The notes below the pieces were generated by a model that was given only the letters and a program-made list of their open reading frames with translations, was not told the DNA's origin and did no database searches. This document shows, one piece after another, positions 25,605 through 33,277 of a stretch of 33,277 bases of DNA; within the stretch, counting starts at the first letter, position 1; every line of letters starts with the position of its first letter. Source of the DNA: Anaerolineales bacterium (GTDB lineage: Bacteria > Chloroflexota > Anaerolineae > Anaerolineales > Villigracilaceae); assembly GCA_016932715.1 (NCBI GenBank), contig JAFGCG010000082.1, positions 1 to 33,277 on the forward strand, given 5' to 3'. The translations under genes and the position numbers were made by a program.

Positions 25605-28013
25605 ATGAACTACGGCTACTTCGACGATCCCAACCGTGAATATGTGATCACCGATCCACGCACGCCCACCAAGTGGATCAACTATATTGGCACGCTGCAG
25701 TTCGGCGGATTCGTGGACCATACCGGCGGCGCGTTGATCTGCAAGAATGACCCGACCTTCAACCGCATCACAAAATATATCCAGCAGATGCCGTCCTCCG
25801 ATTTCAAGGGCGAGACACTATATCTTCGCATTAAGCTGGAAAACATTTACAAGGTCTTCTCCCCCTTCTTTGTGCCCACACTGGATTACTACGACAAATA
25901 TGAGTGCCGCGTGGGACTCAATTACACGCGCATTATCAGTGAATTCCATGAGATCCGCACCGAAGTGACGATCTTCGTTCCAACCCATGCCGCCGTCGAA
26001 GTGCGCGATATCAGGATCACCAACCTCAGCGGGGAGCCGCTCGAACTGGACGCGATCCCGGTGCTGGAATACACCCATCCCGACGCGCTAAAACAATTTA
26101 CCAATGCCGATTGGATCCCCCAGACGATGACCTCGCAAGCGGTGAAAAACGGCGATTACATAGTGCTGATCCAATATCCCTTCATGAACCGCGACCTCCA
26201 GGTCAATTACTTCACCTCGAACCTGGTTGCGTCATCGTTCGAGACAGATCGCAAAAAATTCCTCGGCAGGAATGAATATGGCACGTGGGCGAATCCTGAA
26301 AGCTTGCAGGAGGCGGAGCTCTCCAATACCGAAGCGTTACGAGGAGACAACATCGCGGCGCTGATGCACCATCTCGGCACGCTGCAGCCCGGCGAGACGA
26401 AACGCCTCATCACGCAGCTGGGACAGGAAACAAACCTGGAAGCAGCCGGGCAAAGTATCGAAACACACCGCGATCCAAAGTCCGTGGACGAGGCGCTCGT
26501 GGAGATGAAAAATTTCTGGGATGAATACCTCGCCACGCTGCAGGTCGAAACCCCCGACCCGGCGATGAATGCCATTCTCAACATCCACAACCCGCATCAA
26601 TGTTTCATCACGCGTCAATGGTCCCGCTATCTGTCGTATTATCAGCTCGGGCTTGGGGCACGCGGGATTGGCATCCGCGACTCGTCGCAGGACATCCTCG
26701 GCGTGATGGCGAACATTCCCGACGATGCGAAAGATTTCCTGAAGACGCTGCTCTCCTTCCAAAAGGGAAATGGCTCGGCGCTGCATAATTTCAATCCACT
26801 GACGATGGAAGGCAGCGTCGGCGACGCGATCGAACGGGAGGATCGCCCCCACTATTACAGCGACGACCATCTGTGGAGCATTCTGGGAGTCACGGCGTAC
26901 ATCAAGGAAACGGGGGATGTCCCATTTCTCGATGAGACGGTCCCGTTCTATGAAAAGGATAAGCAGGGGAACCCACTCGAGACGGCCTCCGTGCTGGATC
27001 ACGTTAAACGCGCCCTGTCCTTCACCCGGGCAGATCTCGGCGTCCATGGCCTGCCCCTGCTGGGCTTCGCAGACTGGAACGACACCATCAATCTTGCGAA
27101 AGGTGCGGAGTCGCTTTTTTCCGCGCATTTGTATGGGCGCGCCTTGAATGAATTCATTAGCCTGCTGGATTTCCTTGGCAGGAAGGAAGAAGCCGATGAA
27201 TGGCGCAAGGCGCATGCCGAGATGAAGAGGCGCGTCGAGGAGCATGCCTGGGATGGCGAGTGGTATGTGATGTACTTCGACCACGATGGTACACCGGTTG
27301 GCTCGCATAAAAATCAATATGGCAGGATCCATCTCAACGGACAGTCCTGGGCGGTGCTCTCAGGCTTTGCTTCCCAGGAACGCGCCCGCCAGGCAATGGA
27401 TTCCGTCTATAAGCATCTCAACACGAAATATGGCATCAAACTTTCGACACCGGGCTACAATGGCTTTGACCCGCGCTATGGCGGCATCACGACCTATCCT
27501 CCCGGGGCGAAGGAAAACTGCGGCATCTTCCTGCACCCGAATCCCTGGGCGATGATCGCAGAGACCCTGCTGGGGGACGGCGACCGCGCCTACGAGTATT
27601 ACTCGCAGATCAACCCGGCCGGCAAGAACGACATGATCGATCTCTATGAGAGCGAGCCGTATGTCTATCCACAAAATATCCTGGGCGATGAACACCCGCA
27701 GTTCGGCCTGGCACGCAACTCCTGGCTTTCCGGCACCGCCTCGTGGATGTACCAGGCCGGTACGCAGTGGATCCTTGGCATCCGCGCCGAGTACGATGGG
27801 CTGCGCGTCGATCCGTGCATCCCGTCGAAGTGGAATGGGTTCAGAGTGACGCGCGAATATCGCGGCGCGAGCTATCTTATAACGGTGAACAACCCAAAGC
27901 ACGTCTGCAGAGGCGTGGAAAAGGTCACAGTTAACGGCGGGCAGGCCGAGGGGAGTCTGATCCGGGCACATAAAGGCGCAAGCCTGGTGCAGGTTAAGGT
28001 CACGCTGGGATGA
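25605..28013 (+). CDS. GH94 phosphorylase, divergent second paralogue
   Basis: 802 residues with the same N-terminal signature (MNYGYFDDPNREYVITDPRT), GIGIRDSSQDILG, catalytic acid Asp493 in FADWNDTINL, and YPPGAKENCGIFLHPNPW. It differs from the first GH94 at the residues after WND (TINL against CLNL) and in the substrate-loop region (HYYSDDHLW), so its substrate is likely different. Chitobiose, cellobionate, cellodextrin and laminaribiose phosphorylases are all possible in this family. The 149-bp gap upstream shows no clear promoter; AGGAG precedes the ATG. Its stop overlaps the next start (ATGA). Confidence 0.93.
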   Translation: MNYGYFDDPNREYVITDPRTPTKWINYIGTLQFGGFVDHTGGALICKNDPTFNRITKYIQQMPSSDFKGETLYLRIKLENIYKVFSPFFVPTLDYYDKYECRVGLNYTRIISEFHEIRTEVTIFVPTHAAVEVRDIRITNLSGEPLELDAIPVLEYTHPDALKQFTNADWIPQTMTSQAVKNGDYIVLIQYPFMNRDLQVNYFTSNLVASSFETDRKKFLGRNEYGTWANPESLQEAELSNTEALRGDNIAALMHHLGTLQPGETKRLITQLGQETNLEAAGQSIETHRDPKSVDEALVEMKNFWDEYLATLQVETPDPAMNAILNIHNPHQCFITRQWSRYLSYYQLGLGARGIGIRDSSQDILGVMANIPDDAKDFLKTLLSFQKGNGSALHNFNPLTMEGSVGDAIEREDRPHYYSDDHLWSILGVTAYIKETGDVPFLDETVPFYEKDKQGNPLETASVLDHVKRALSFTRADLGVHGLPLLGFADWNDTINLAKGAESLFSAHLYGRALNEFISLLDFLGRKEEADEWRKAHAEMKRRVEEHAWDGEWYVMYFDHDGTPVGSHKNQYGRIHLNGQSWAVLSGFASQERARQAMDSVYKHLNTKYGIKLSTPGYNGFDPRYGGITTYPPGAKENCGIFLHPNPWAMIAETLLGDGDRAYEYYSQINPAGKNDMIDLYESEPYVYPQNILGDEHPQFGLARNSWLSGTASWMYQAGTQWILGIRAEYDGLRVDPCIPSKWNGFRVTREYRGASYLITVNNPKHVCRGVEKVTVNGGQAEGSLIRAHKGASLVQVKVTLG

Positions 28014-28876
28014 GCATGGCGGCTTACGCATCCCCACTTCCTTTTGCATCCATTGGAAATGACTGTCTGCGAGTCGATTACCTGATGACCACAGGTCCAC
28101 GGCTGATCGGTTTGTATGCCAGGGGCGTGGAAGGCAACCTGCTCGCAGAGACTCCCGATGTGCATTGGAGCACGCCACATGGCGAATTTTATTTGCGCGG
28201 CGGTCACCGCTTATGGATCGCGCCGGAGGACTCTTTTTATGTTTGTCCGGAAGGCAGCGTGAAGGTAGTTGCGGAAAGTGGGAAGATTACTTTGCGAAGC
28301 GACCTCGATGCTTCCGGGCTGGAAAAAGAAATAGCCTTTCATTTGGATCAAAACCGTGTGTCCCTGAGCCAGCGAGTCACATGGCACGGCAAGGAACCCA
28401 TCGAGCTCGCGCCGTGGGGAATTACACAGTTACGATTGGGAGGGATCGCCATCCTGCCGCTGTCGGCTACGGAGGGCGTGCAGCCGAACCGCAACCTGGT
28501 CCTCTGGCCCTATTCGCAAGTGGACGATGAGCGCTTCGAGCTGCATGATGATTTGATTCTGCTTCACGGGCACGGGTCTGAGCAGGCGTTCAAGATCGGG
28601 AATTACAACTCACATGGATGGCTTGCCTGTCTGTGGGATCATGTCCTGTTCGTCAAACGATTTTCCGTGGATCGCACAGGTAACTATCCCGATATGGGTT
28701 CCAACGCGGAAGCCTATGTCAGAGACTCATGCCTCGAACTTGAAACACTCGGACCTCTGACCTCCCTGAAACCGGGCGAGTCCGTGACGCTCGAAGAAAT
28801 CTGGGAAGTAAGCACAGGGGAATACTCAGCTACACTGGAAGATGCACGAAGAATCTGCAGGCAATTATCAAATTAA
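28010..28876 (+). CDS. Aldose-epimerase-fold (galactose mutarotase-like) protein
   Basis: 288 residues, predominantly beta, without a signal peptide. The segments GPRLIGLYARG, LRGGHRLWIAPED, APWGITQLRLGG and the C-terminal LKPGESVTLEEIWEV resemble the galactose-mutarotase-like sugar-binding superfamily and DUF4380-type proteins. A mutarotase could interconvert the anomers of glucose or mannose released by the retaining hydrolases and inverting phosphorylases nearby. It starts inside the GH94 stop codon (ATGA overlap), so it is translationally coupled to the second phosphorylase. Catalytic residues cannot be assigned with confidence; a non-enzymatic sugar-binding role is also possible. Confidence 0.72.
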   Translation: MSMAAYASPLPFASIGNDCLRVDYLMTTGPRLIGLYARGVEGNLLAETPDVHWSTPHGEFYLRGGHRLWIAPEDSFYVCPEGSVKVVAESGKITLRSDLDASGLEKEIAFHLDQNRVSLSQRVTWHGKEPIELAPWGITQLRLGGIAILPLSATEGVQPNRNLVLWPYSQVDDERFELHDDLILLHGHGSEQAFKIGNYNSHGWLACLWDHVLFVKRFSVDRTGNYPDMGSNAEAYVRDSCLELETLGPLTSLKPGESVTLEEIWEVSTGEYSATLEDARRICRQLSN

Positions 28877-28893
28877 AAAGGACACCTTATTCG

Positions 28894-30255
28894 ATGGCAA
28901 ACAAAATCACTTTTCCTGAAAATTTCCTGTGGGGCGCAGCAACAGCATCCTATCAGATCGAAGGCGCCTGGAACAAGCACGGCAAGGGCGAATCGACCTG
29001 GGACCGCTTTACACATACACCCGGAAAGATCAGGAATAGCGATACGGGCGACATTGCTACGGACCATTACCGCCTTTGGAAAAAAGATATCGGCTTGATG
29101 AAAAAGATCGGCCTGAAGGCTTATCGTTTTTCCATTGCGTGGCCGCGCCTCCTCCCGGCAGGACGCGGCAAGGTCAATCAGAAGGGACTGGATTTCTACA
29201 GCAGGCTGGTGGATGGTCTGCTGGCTGCAAACATCACGCCGTTTGTGACGCTCAACCACTGGGACATTCCCCAAATATTGGAGGAGGAAGGCGGCTGGAC
29301 CGTACGTTCCATGGCTGACGCATTCGTCGAATATACCGATGTGATCACGCGCAGCCTTGGCGACCGCGTGAAAAACTGGATCACACATAACGAACCGGCC
29401 GTCGTGGCATGGATGGGCTACGGGTCGGGGGTCCATGCGCCAGGGTTGAGGGACTATAAACTCGGGATACGCGCCGCGCATCACCTCCTGCTTTCACACG
29501 GACAGGCTGTGCCGGTCATTCGACGCAACAGCCCGAATGCAGAAGTGGGCATTACGCTCAATATCGCCTGGAACATAGCCGCCTCCAACAGCCGCGCCGA
29601 CCGGGAGGCGGTCCGCGCGAACGACGGCGAATGGTTCCGCTGGTTTGCCGATCCCCTCTATGGGCGCGGCTACCCGTCTGACAAGGTCACGGACTACACC
29701 CAGATGGGTGCCTTGCCAAACGGCATGGACTTTGTCCAACCCGGCGACATGGATGTGATCGCCACGCCGACAGATTTCATCGGTCTCAATTACTACTCCC
29801 GCCACGTCTTCCGCGCCGACGGCGCAGATAATGACCCACAAATTGTTTTTGCACATCCGAAGACCCCTGAACATTGGACCGAGATGGGCTGGGAAAATCA
29901 CCCCGACGGACTCATCGGGATACTGGGGCGTGTGTATTTCGATTACCAGCCGCTCAAGCTCTATGTCACCGAGAACGGGGCAAGCTATTCCACTCCACCT
30001 GATGAAAAAGGCGAAATTCATGATGAACATCGCACGAACTATTTAAGGACTCACTTCGTTGCCCTGCATCGCGCCCTCCAGGCCGGCATACCGCTGGCGG
30101 GGTACTTTCTTTGGTCACTTCTGGATAACTTCGAGTGGTCGCATGGTTATTCTCAACGCTTCGGCATCGTTTGGGTAGATTATGAAACACAAAAGCGCAT
30201 TTTGAAAGACAGCGCCAAGTGGTACAAACGCGTGATCAAAAAGAACGGGTTTTGA
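28894..30255 (+). CDS. Glycoside hydrolase family 1 beta-glucosidase
   Basis: 453 residues, typical GH1 length. The N-terminal signature is FPENFLWGAATASYQIEGAW. The acid/base is Glu167 in THNEPAVV and the nucleophile Glu360 in YVTENGAS. WSLLDNFEW with the following HGYSQRFGIV lines the -1 site. The usual Leu-Tyr-His-Trp motif reads LNHWDIP here, a minor substitution. No phosphate-binding signature of 6-phospho-beta-glycosidases is evident in the loop after WSLLDNFEW. A cytoplasmic exo-beta-glucosidase or beta-mannosidase/beta-galactosidase activity on imported oligosaccharides is expected. Confidence 0.95.
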   Translation: MANKITFPENFLWGAATASYQIEGAWNKHGKGESTWDRFTHTPGKIRNSDTGDIATDHYRLWKKDIGLMKKIGLKAYRFSIAWPRLLPAGRGKVNQKGLDFYSRLVDGLLAANITPFVTLNHWDIPQILEEEGGWTVRSMADAFVEYTDVITRSLGDRVKNWITHNEPAVVAWMGYGSGVHAPGLRDYKLGIRAAHHLLLSHGQAVPVIRRNSPNAEVGITLNIAWNIAASNSRADREAVRANDGEWFRWFADPLYGRGYPSDKVTDYTQMGALPNGMDFVQPGDMDVIATPTDFIGLNYYSRHVFRADGADNDPQIVFAHPKTPEHWTEMGWENHPDGLIGILGRVYFDYQPLKLYVTENGASYSTPPDEKGEIHDEHRTNYLRTHFVALHRALQAGIPLAGYFLWSLLDNFEWSHGYSQRFGIVWVDYETQKRILKDSAKWYKRVIKKNGF

Positions 30256-30373
30256 TCTTCATCCATTCCGCGAGATTTCAGTTGCGCCAACAGTCCATGG
30301 AGAAGCTGACCACAGTGCGATCAGGTCTTTTGAGGCCCGGGTTGCAGATCACTTGAACAGGAACAGGCTGTCG

Positions 30374-33277
30374 ATGAACCAGAAGTCAACTCCGATTTTC
30401 ATCGGTGATACAGTTCAACAGCGATCCGAACGAGATGTCAAAGGGGAATTCGTTGACATGCTTGGCGGGAAGTTTTATAAGATCGAAAATTATGATGGCC
30501 TGGCACCATTTTTTATGAGTATTATCAGCTGTTCGAATCACTGGCTCTTTATCTCGTCAACCGGCGGGTTATCCGCGGGGAGAGCCAGTGCCGAACAGTC
30601 TCTATTCCCCTATTACACAGACGACAAGCTGACCGAAAGCAGCGAAAATACAGGCCACAAATCCATCCTGCTGGTGACACGTGGCGAACGGACCAGCCTG
30701 TGGGAACCGTTTTCAGAACGCTACAAAGGTAACTACCGCATCGAACGAAACCTTTATAAGAATGTGGCCGGTACCGCGCTTGTTTTCGAAGAGCACAATT
30801 TCAGTCTCGGGTTATCCTACCGGTATGCCTGGCGGACCAGTGACATCTTCGGCTTTGTTAAAACGTCATGGCTGTTGAATTCTGGGGACTCTCGCTGCCA
30901 GGTTGAGTTCCTCGATGGAATTCAAAATATTCTGCCTGCTAACATCACCTCCCTGACTCAAAACACATTCAGTCCTTTGTTGGACGCCTACAAACGCAGC
31001 GAAGTGGACCTTGAGACGGGTCTCGCTATCTTTGCGTTAAACTCAACCCTGACCGATCTGGCTGAGCCCAGCGAATCGCTGCTGGCGACCACGGTCATGC
31101 AACTGGGACTCGATCAGGCTGACTATTTGCTCTCCTCAGCACAACTTGACGCTTTTCGAGCCGGGCTGGGCATAAAAATGGAAACGGAAGTGCGCGGTCG
31201 GCGTTGTGCCTACTTTGTGCACAGCACCCTGGACCTGGCTCCCGGGGCAGAACGGTCCTGGCATCTTACGGCAGATGTGTGTCAGGATAGCATTGCGATC
31301 GTCAATCTGTCGAAAAAACTGCGCACGAACAAAGCAGGGTTGGCAGAGGCTCTTGAGCGCGACATCACATTGAACAACTTGAATCTGGAAAAGTATGTTG
31401 CAGCTGCGGATGGCTTGCAGATATCCAGGGATCAACTCTGTTCCGGCCACCATTTTGCAAATGTGATGTTCAACCTCATGCGCGGAGGCATTTTTGCCGA
31501 CGGATACAAGTTCCAGGCGCAGGACTTCATAGAGTTCGTCTCTGTGCGCAATCCAGCTGTTCTCGCGGAAAATGAGGCGTTCTTTTCCGGTCTGCCTGCG
31601 GAAGGGACGATGCCCGATCTGCATGCCCGGGCGGAGGCGAGCGGTCGGGAGGACTTGATCCGCTTGAGTTATGCCTATCTGCCCCTGTCGTTCAGCCGGC
31701 GGCACGGCGATCCCAGCCGACCCTGGAATCGTTTTGTCATCGATCTCAAAAAACAGGACGGATCTCTGAAAGTAGGATATGAAGGAAATTGGCGCGATAT
31801 TTTCCAGAACTGGGAAGCACTTGCCTATTCCTACCCGGAATATATCGAAGGCATGATCTGCACCTTCCTGAATGCTACAACCCTGGATGGATACAACCCC
31901 TATCGAATTACACATCAGGGAATCGATTGGGAGGTTCCCGAGCCTCATAACCCCTGGGCGAACATTGGCTACTGGAGCGACCATCAAATCATTTATCTCC
32001 AAAAACTGATGGAGATCAGTATGAAGGTCCATCCCGGCAAGCTTCAGTCATTCCTTACCCAAACGATTTTCAGTTCCGCCAATGTTCCCTACCGGATCAA
32101 ACCTTACAGCGATTTGCAGGAGAATCCTTACAACACGATCGACTTCAACTGGGAACTACATCGGGAGATCGAGGCGCGTGTCCAGGGACATGGCACAGAC
32201 GGCAGGCTGGTCCAGAACCCGAGCGGAGGAGTCCTGCACGTCACACTGGCAGAAAAGTTACTCACCCTGCTGCTTGCCAAGCTGGTAAATTTCGTCCCCG
32301 AGGGCGGCATCTGGATGAATACCCAGCGCCCGGAGTGGAACGATGCCAACAATGCGCTCGTTGGCAAGGGACTGTCGGTGGTGACGCTTTGCTATTTGCG
32401 GCGGACGATTGTCTTCTGCAAGGAATTGCTGCAGCAGAGCCGACTCGGCTCCGTTCAGGCTTGCGTGGAGCTTCAGAATCTCTACTCGCAGATATTTCAG
32501 ATCCTGCACGAATTTCAGGATGCACTCAAGAGCACGTTTAGCGATGAACAAAGACGTGCCATGATGGACACTCTCGGCCAGGCCGGCAGCAACTATCGCT
32601 GGAACTATTATTCCCAGGGTCTCTCAGGGGAATACACCCAATTACCGATTCCCGATCTGGTTGCATTTCTCGACCTGGCACAGCAGTACGTTGAGCATTC
32701 ATTATCTGCCAACCGGCGCAGCGATAATCTCTATCATGCTTACAATATCCTGCATCTCGGTCATGGGATGGCATCCATCGGCCATCTATATGAAATGCTG
32801 GAAGGCCAGGTTGCCATCCTTTCCTCAGGCATGCTATCTGGGGAAGAGTCGCGCCTGCTTCTGGAAAGCCTGCGACACAGCCAGTTGTACCGTTCTGACC
32901 AACACAGTTACATTCTCTATCCGGACCGGGATCTGCGGGGTTTCCTTGAAAAGAATCGCATGACACCCGATCAAGTGAGTGGATTGAAACTGGTTTCAGA
33001 ACTTGTCAGGGCGAATGATAAGTCCCTGATCGTCAGGAGCGAGGAAGGCAACTATCACTTCAGCGGACATATTCACAACGCAAAAGATGTGCGCCGCGTG
33101 CTGGATGCATTGCAAAACAAATATGCCGAATTAGTAAAGCGCGAGCGCGGCCAAATCATGACCCTGTTCGAGAATATATTTCATCACAGTGAGTTCACCG
33201 GACGGTCAGGAACCTTTTTTGCCTATGAAGGCCTGGGGAGTATTTACTGGCACATGGTTTCCAAGCTCCTGCTTGCA
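30374..33277 (+). CDS. Very large protein of unnamed family, GH94-like WND motif, 3' end beyond window
   Basis: 968 codons without a stop, running off the right edge. The N-terminal part looks beta-rich (FISSTGGLSAG, LFPYYTDDKL, LWEPFSERYKG, FLDGIQNILP), similar in layout to the GH94 super-sandwich domain. The middle contains LSFSRRHGDPSRPWN (about residue 440), EGNWRDIFQNWEALAYSYPEY and GYNPYRIT. The second half is helical and carries TQRPEWNDANNALVGKG with Asp657, placed like the catalytic Asp of GH94 ADWND. I infer an (alpha/alpha)6-barrel glycosidase or phosphorylase. I cannot assign a characterised family or substrate. The frame is open upstream into the GH1 gene; ATG 30374 has only a weak AGGAAC site, and TTG 30353 is an alternative. 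No signal peptide is seen. Confidence 0.85.
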   Translation, partial: MNQKSTPIFIGDTVQQRSERDVKGEFVDMLGGKFYKIENYDGLAPFFMSIISCSNHWLFISSTGGLSAGRASAEQSLFPYYTDDKLTESSENTGHKSILLVTRGERTSLWEPFSERYKGNYRIERNLYKNVAGTALVFEEHNFSLGLSYRYAWRTSDIFGFVKTSWLLNSGDSRCQVEFLDGIQNILPANITSLTQNTFSPLLDAYKRSEVDLETGLAIFALNSTLTDLAEPSESLLATTVMQLGLDQADYLLSSAQLDAFRAGLGIKMETEVRGRRCAYFVHSTLDLAPGAERSWHLTADVCQDSIAIVNLSKKLRTNKAGLAEALERDITLNNLNLEKYVAAADGLQISRDQLCSGHHFANVMFNLMRGGIFADGYKFQAQDFIEFVSVRNPAVLAENEAFFSGLPAEGTMPDLHARAEASGREDLIRLSYAYLPLSFSRRHGDPSRPWNRFVIDLKKQDGSLKVGYEGNWRDIFQNWEALAYSYPEYIEGMICTFLNATTLDGYNPYRITHQGIDWEVPEPHNPWANIGYWSDHQIIYLQKLMEISMKVHPGKLQSFLTQTIFSSANVPYRIKPYSDLQENPYNTIDFNWELHREIEARVQGHGTDGRLVQNPSGGVLHVTLAEKLLTLLLAKLVNFVPEGGIWMNTQRPEWNDANNALVGKGLSVVTLCYLRRTIVFCKELLQQSRLGSVQACVELQNLYSQIFQILHEFQDALKSTFSDEQRRAMMDTLGQAGSNYRWNYYSQGLSGEYTQLPIPDLVAFLDLAQQYVEHSLSANRRSDNLYHAYNILHLGHGMASIGHLYEMLEGQVAILSSGMLSGEESRLLLESLRHSQLYRSDQHSYILYPDRDLRGFLEKNRMTPDQVSGLKLVSELVRANDKSLIVRSEEGNYHFSGHIHNAKDVRRVLDALQNKYAELVKRERGQIMTLFENIFHHSEFTGRSGTFFAYEGLGSIYWHMVSKLLLA

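Noticed and set aside
1-33277. CRISPR arrays, tRNA/rRNA genes, transposases, phage genes
   Set aside because: Scanning by eye found no spaced direct repeats, tRNA-like cloverleaf or transposase/integrase motifs; a covariance-model or repeat-finder run would be needed to exclude them formally.

Overview
The window carries one strand of densely packed genes, all on +, at roughly 55% GC. It looks like a chromosomal segment of a Chloroflexota bacterium, probably class Anaerolineae. That placement is an inference from gene style: GAF-rich histidine kinases, zinc-ribbon threonine-synthase-like enzymes, family-5 lipoprotein binding proteins with Pro/Thr/Ala-rich linkers, and many cytoplasmic sugar phosphorylases. 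I saw no tRNA, rRNA, CRISPR array or transposase gene.

Region 1 (1-6167) is a signalling/PLP-enzyme cassette. It holds the C-terminal part of a membrane sensor histidine kinase (end of a Cache-like sensor, TM, HAMP, GAF, duplicated module, GAF, HisKA, HATPase). Next, abutting it with no gap, is a threonine-synthase-like PLP enzyme fused to a response-regulator receiver domain. A stand-alone receiver protein and a second threonine-synthase-like enzyme follow. Kinase, receiver and enzyme appear to form one operon, which suggests a phosphorelay acting directly on a PLP enzyme.

Region 2 (6168-7570) is a gene-poor stretch of about 380 bp ending in a strong sigma70-type promoter. A perfect 16-bp-arm palindrome overlaps the predicted transcription start of a LacI-family repressor gene, which looks autoregulatory.

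Region 3 (7571-13845) is an oligosaccharide/peptide-type ABC importer: lipoprotein binding protein, intrinsic terminator, a small REP-like palindromic element, two permeases and two ATPases.

Region 4 (13846-33277) is a long cytoplasmic glycoside-degradation cluster. In order it has a GH4 enzyme, a solute-binding-protein homologue without a signal peptide, GH130 mannoside phosphorylase, a GH5-like clan-A hydrolase, GH3 beta-glucosidase with a PA14 insert, a PIG-V-like membrane mannosyltransferase, two different GH94 phosphorylases, an aldose-epimerase-fold protein, GH1 beta-glucosidase, and a very long open frame (at least 968 codons) running off the right edge. That last protein has a WND motif reminiscent of GH94 but is otherwise of a family I cannot name.

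Taken together, regions 2-4 suggest import of beta-linked manno/gluco-oligosaccharides (for example from glucomannan) and their intracellular phosphorolysis and hydrolysis under a LacI regulator. No secreted depolymerase is visible, so the cell may scavenge oligosaccharides made by others. The most novel-looking items are the enzyme-receiver fusion cassette, the giant protein at the right edge, the cytoplasmic binding-protein homologue, and a perfect palindrome inserted in frame in the first GH94 gene.
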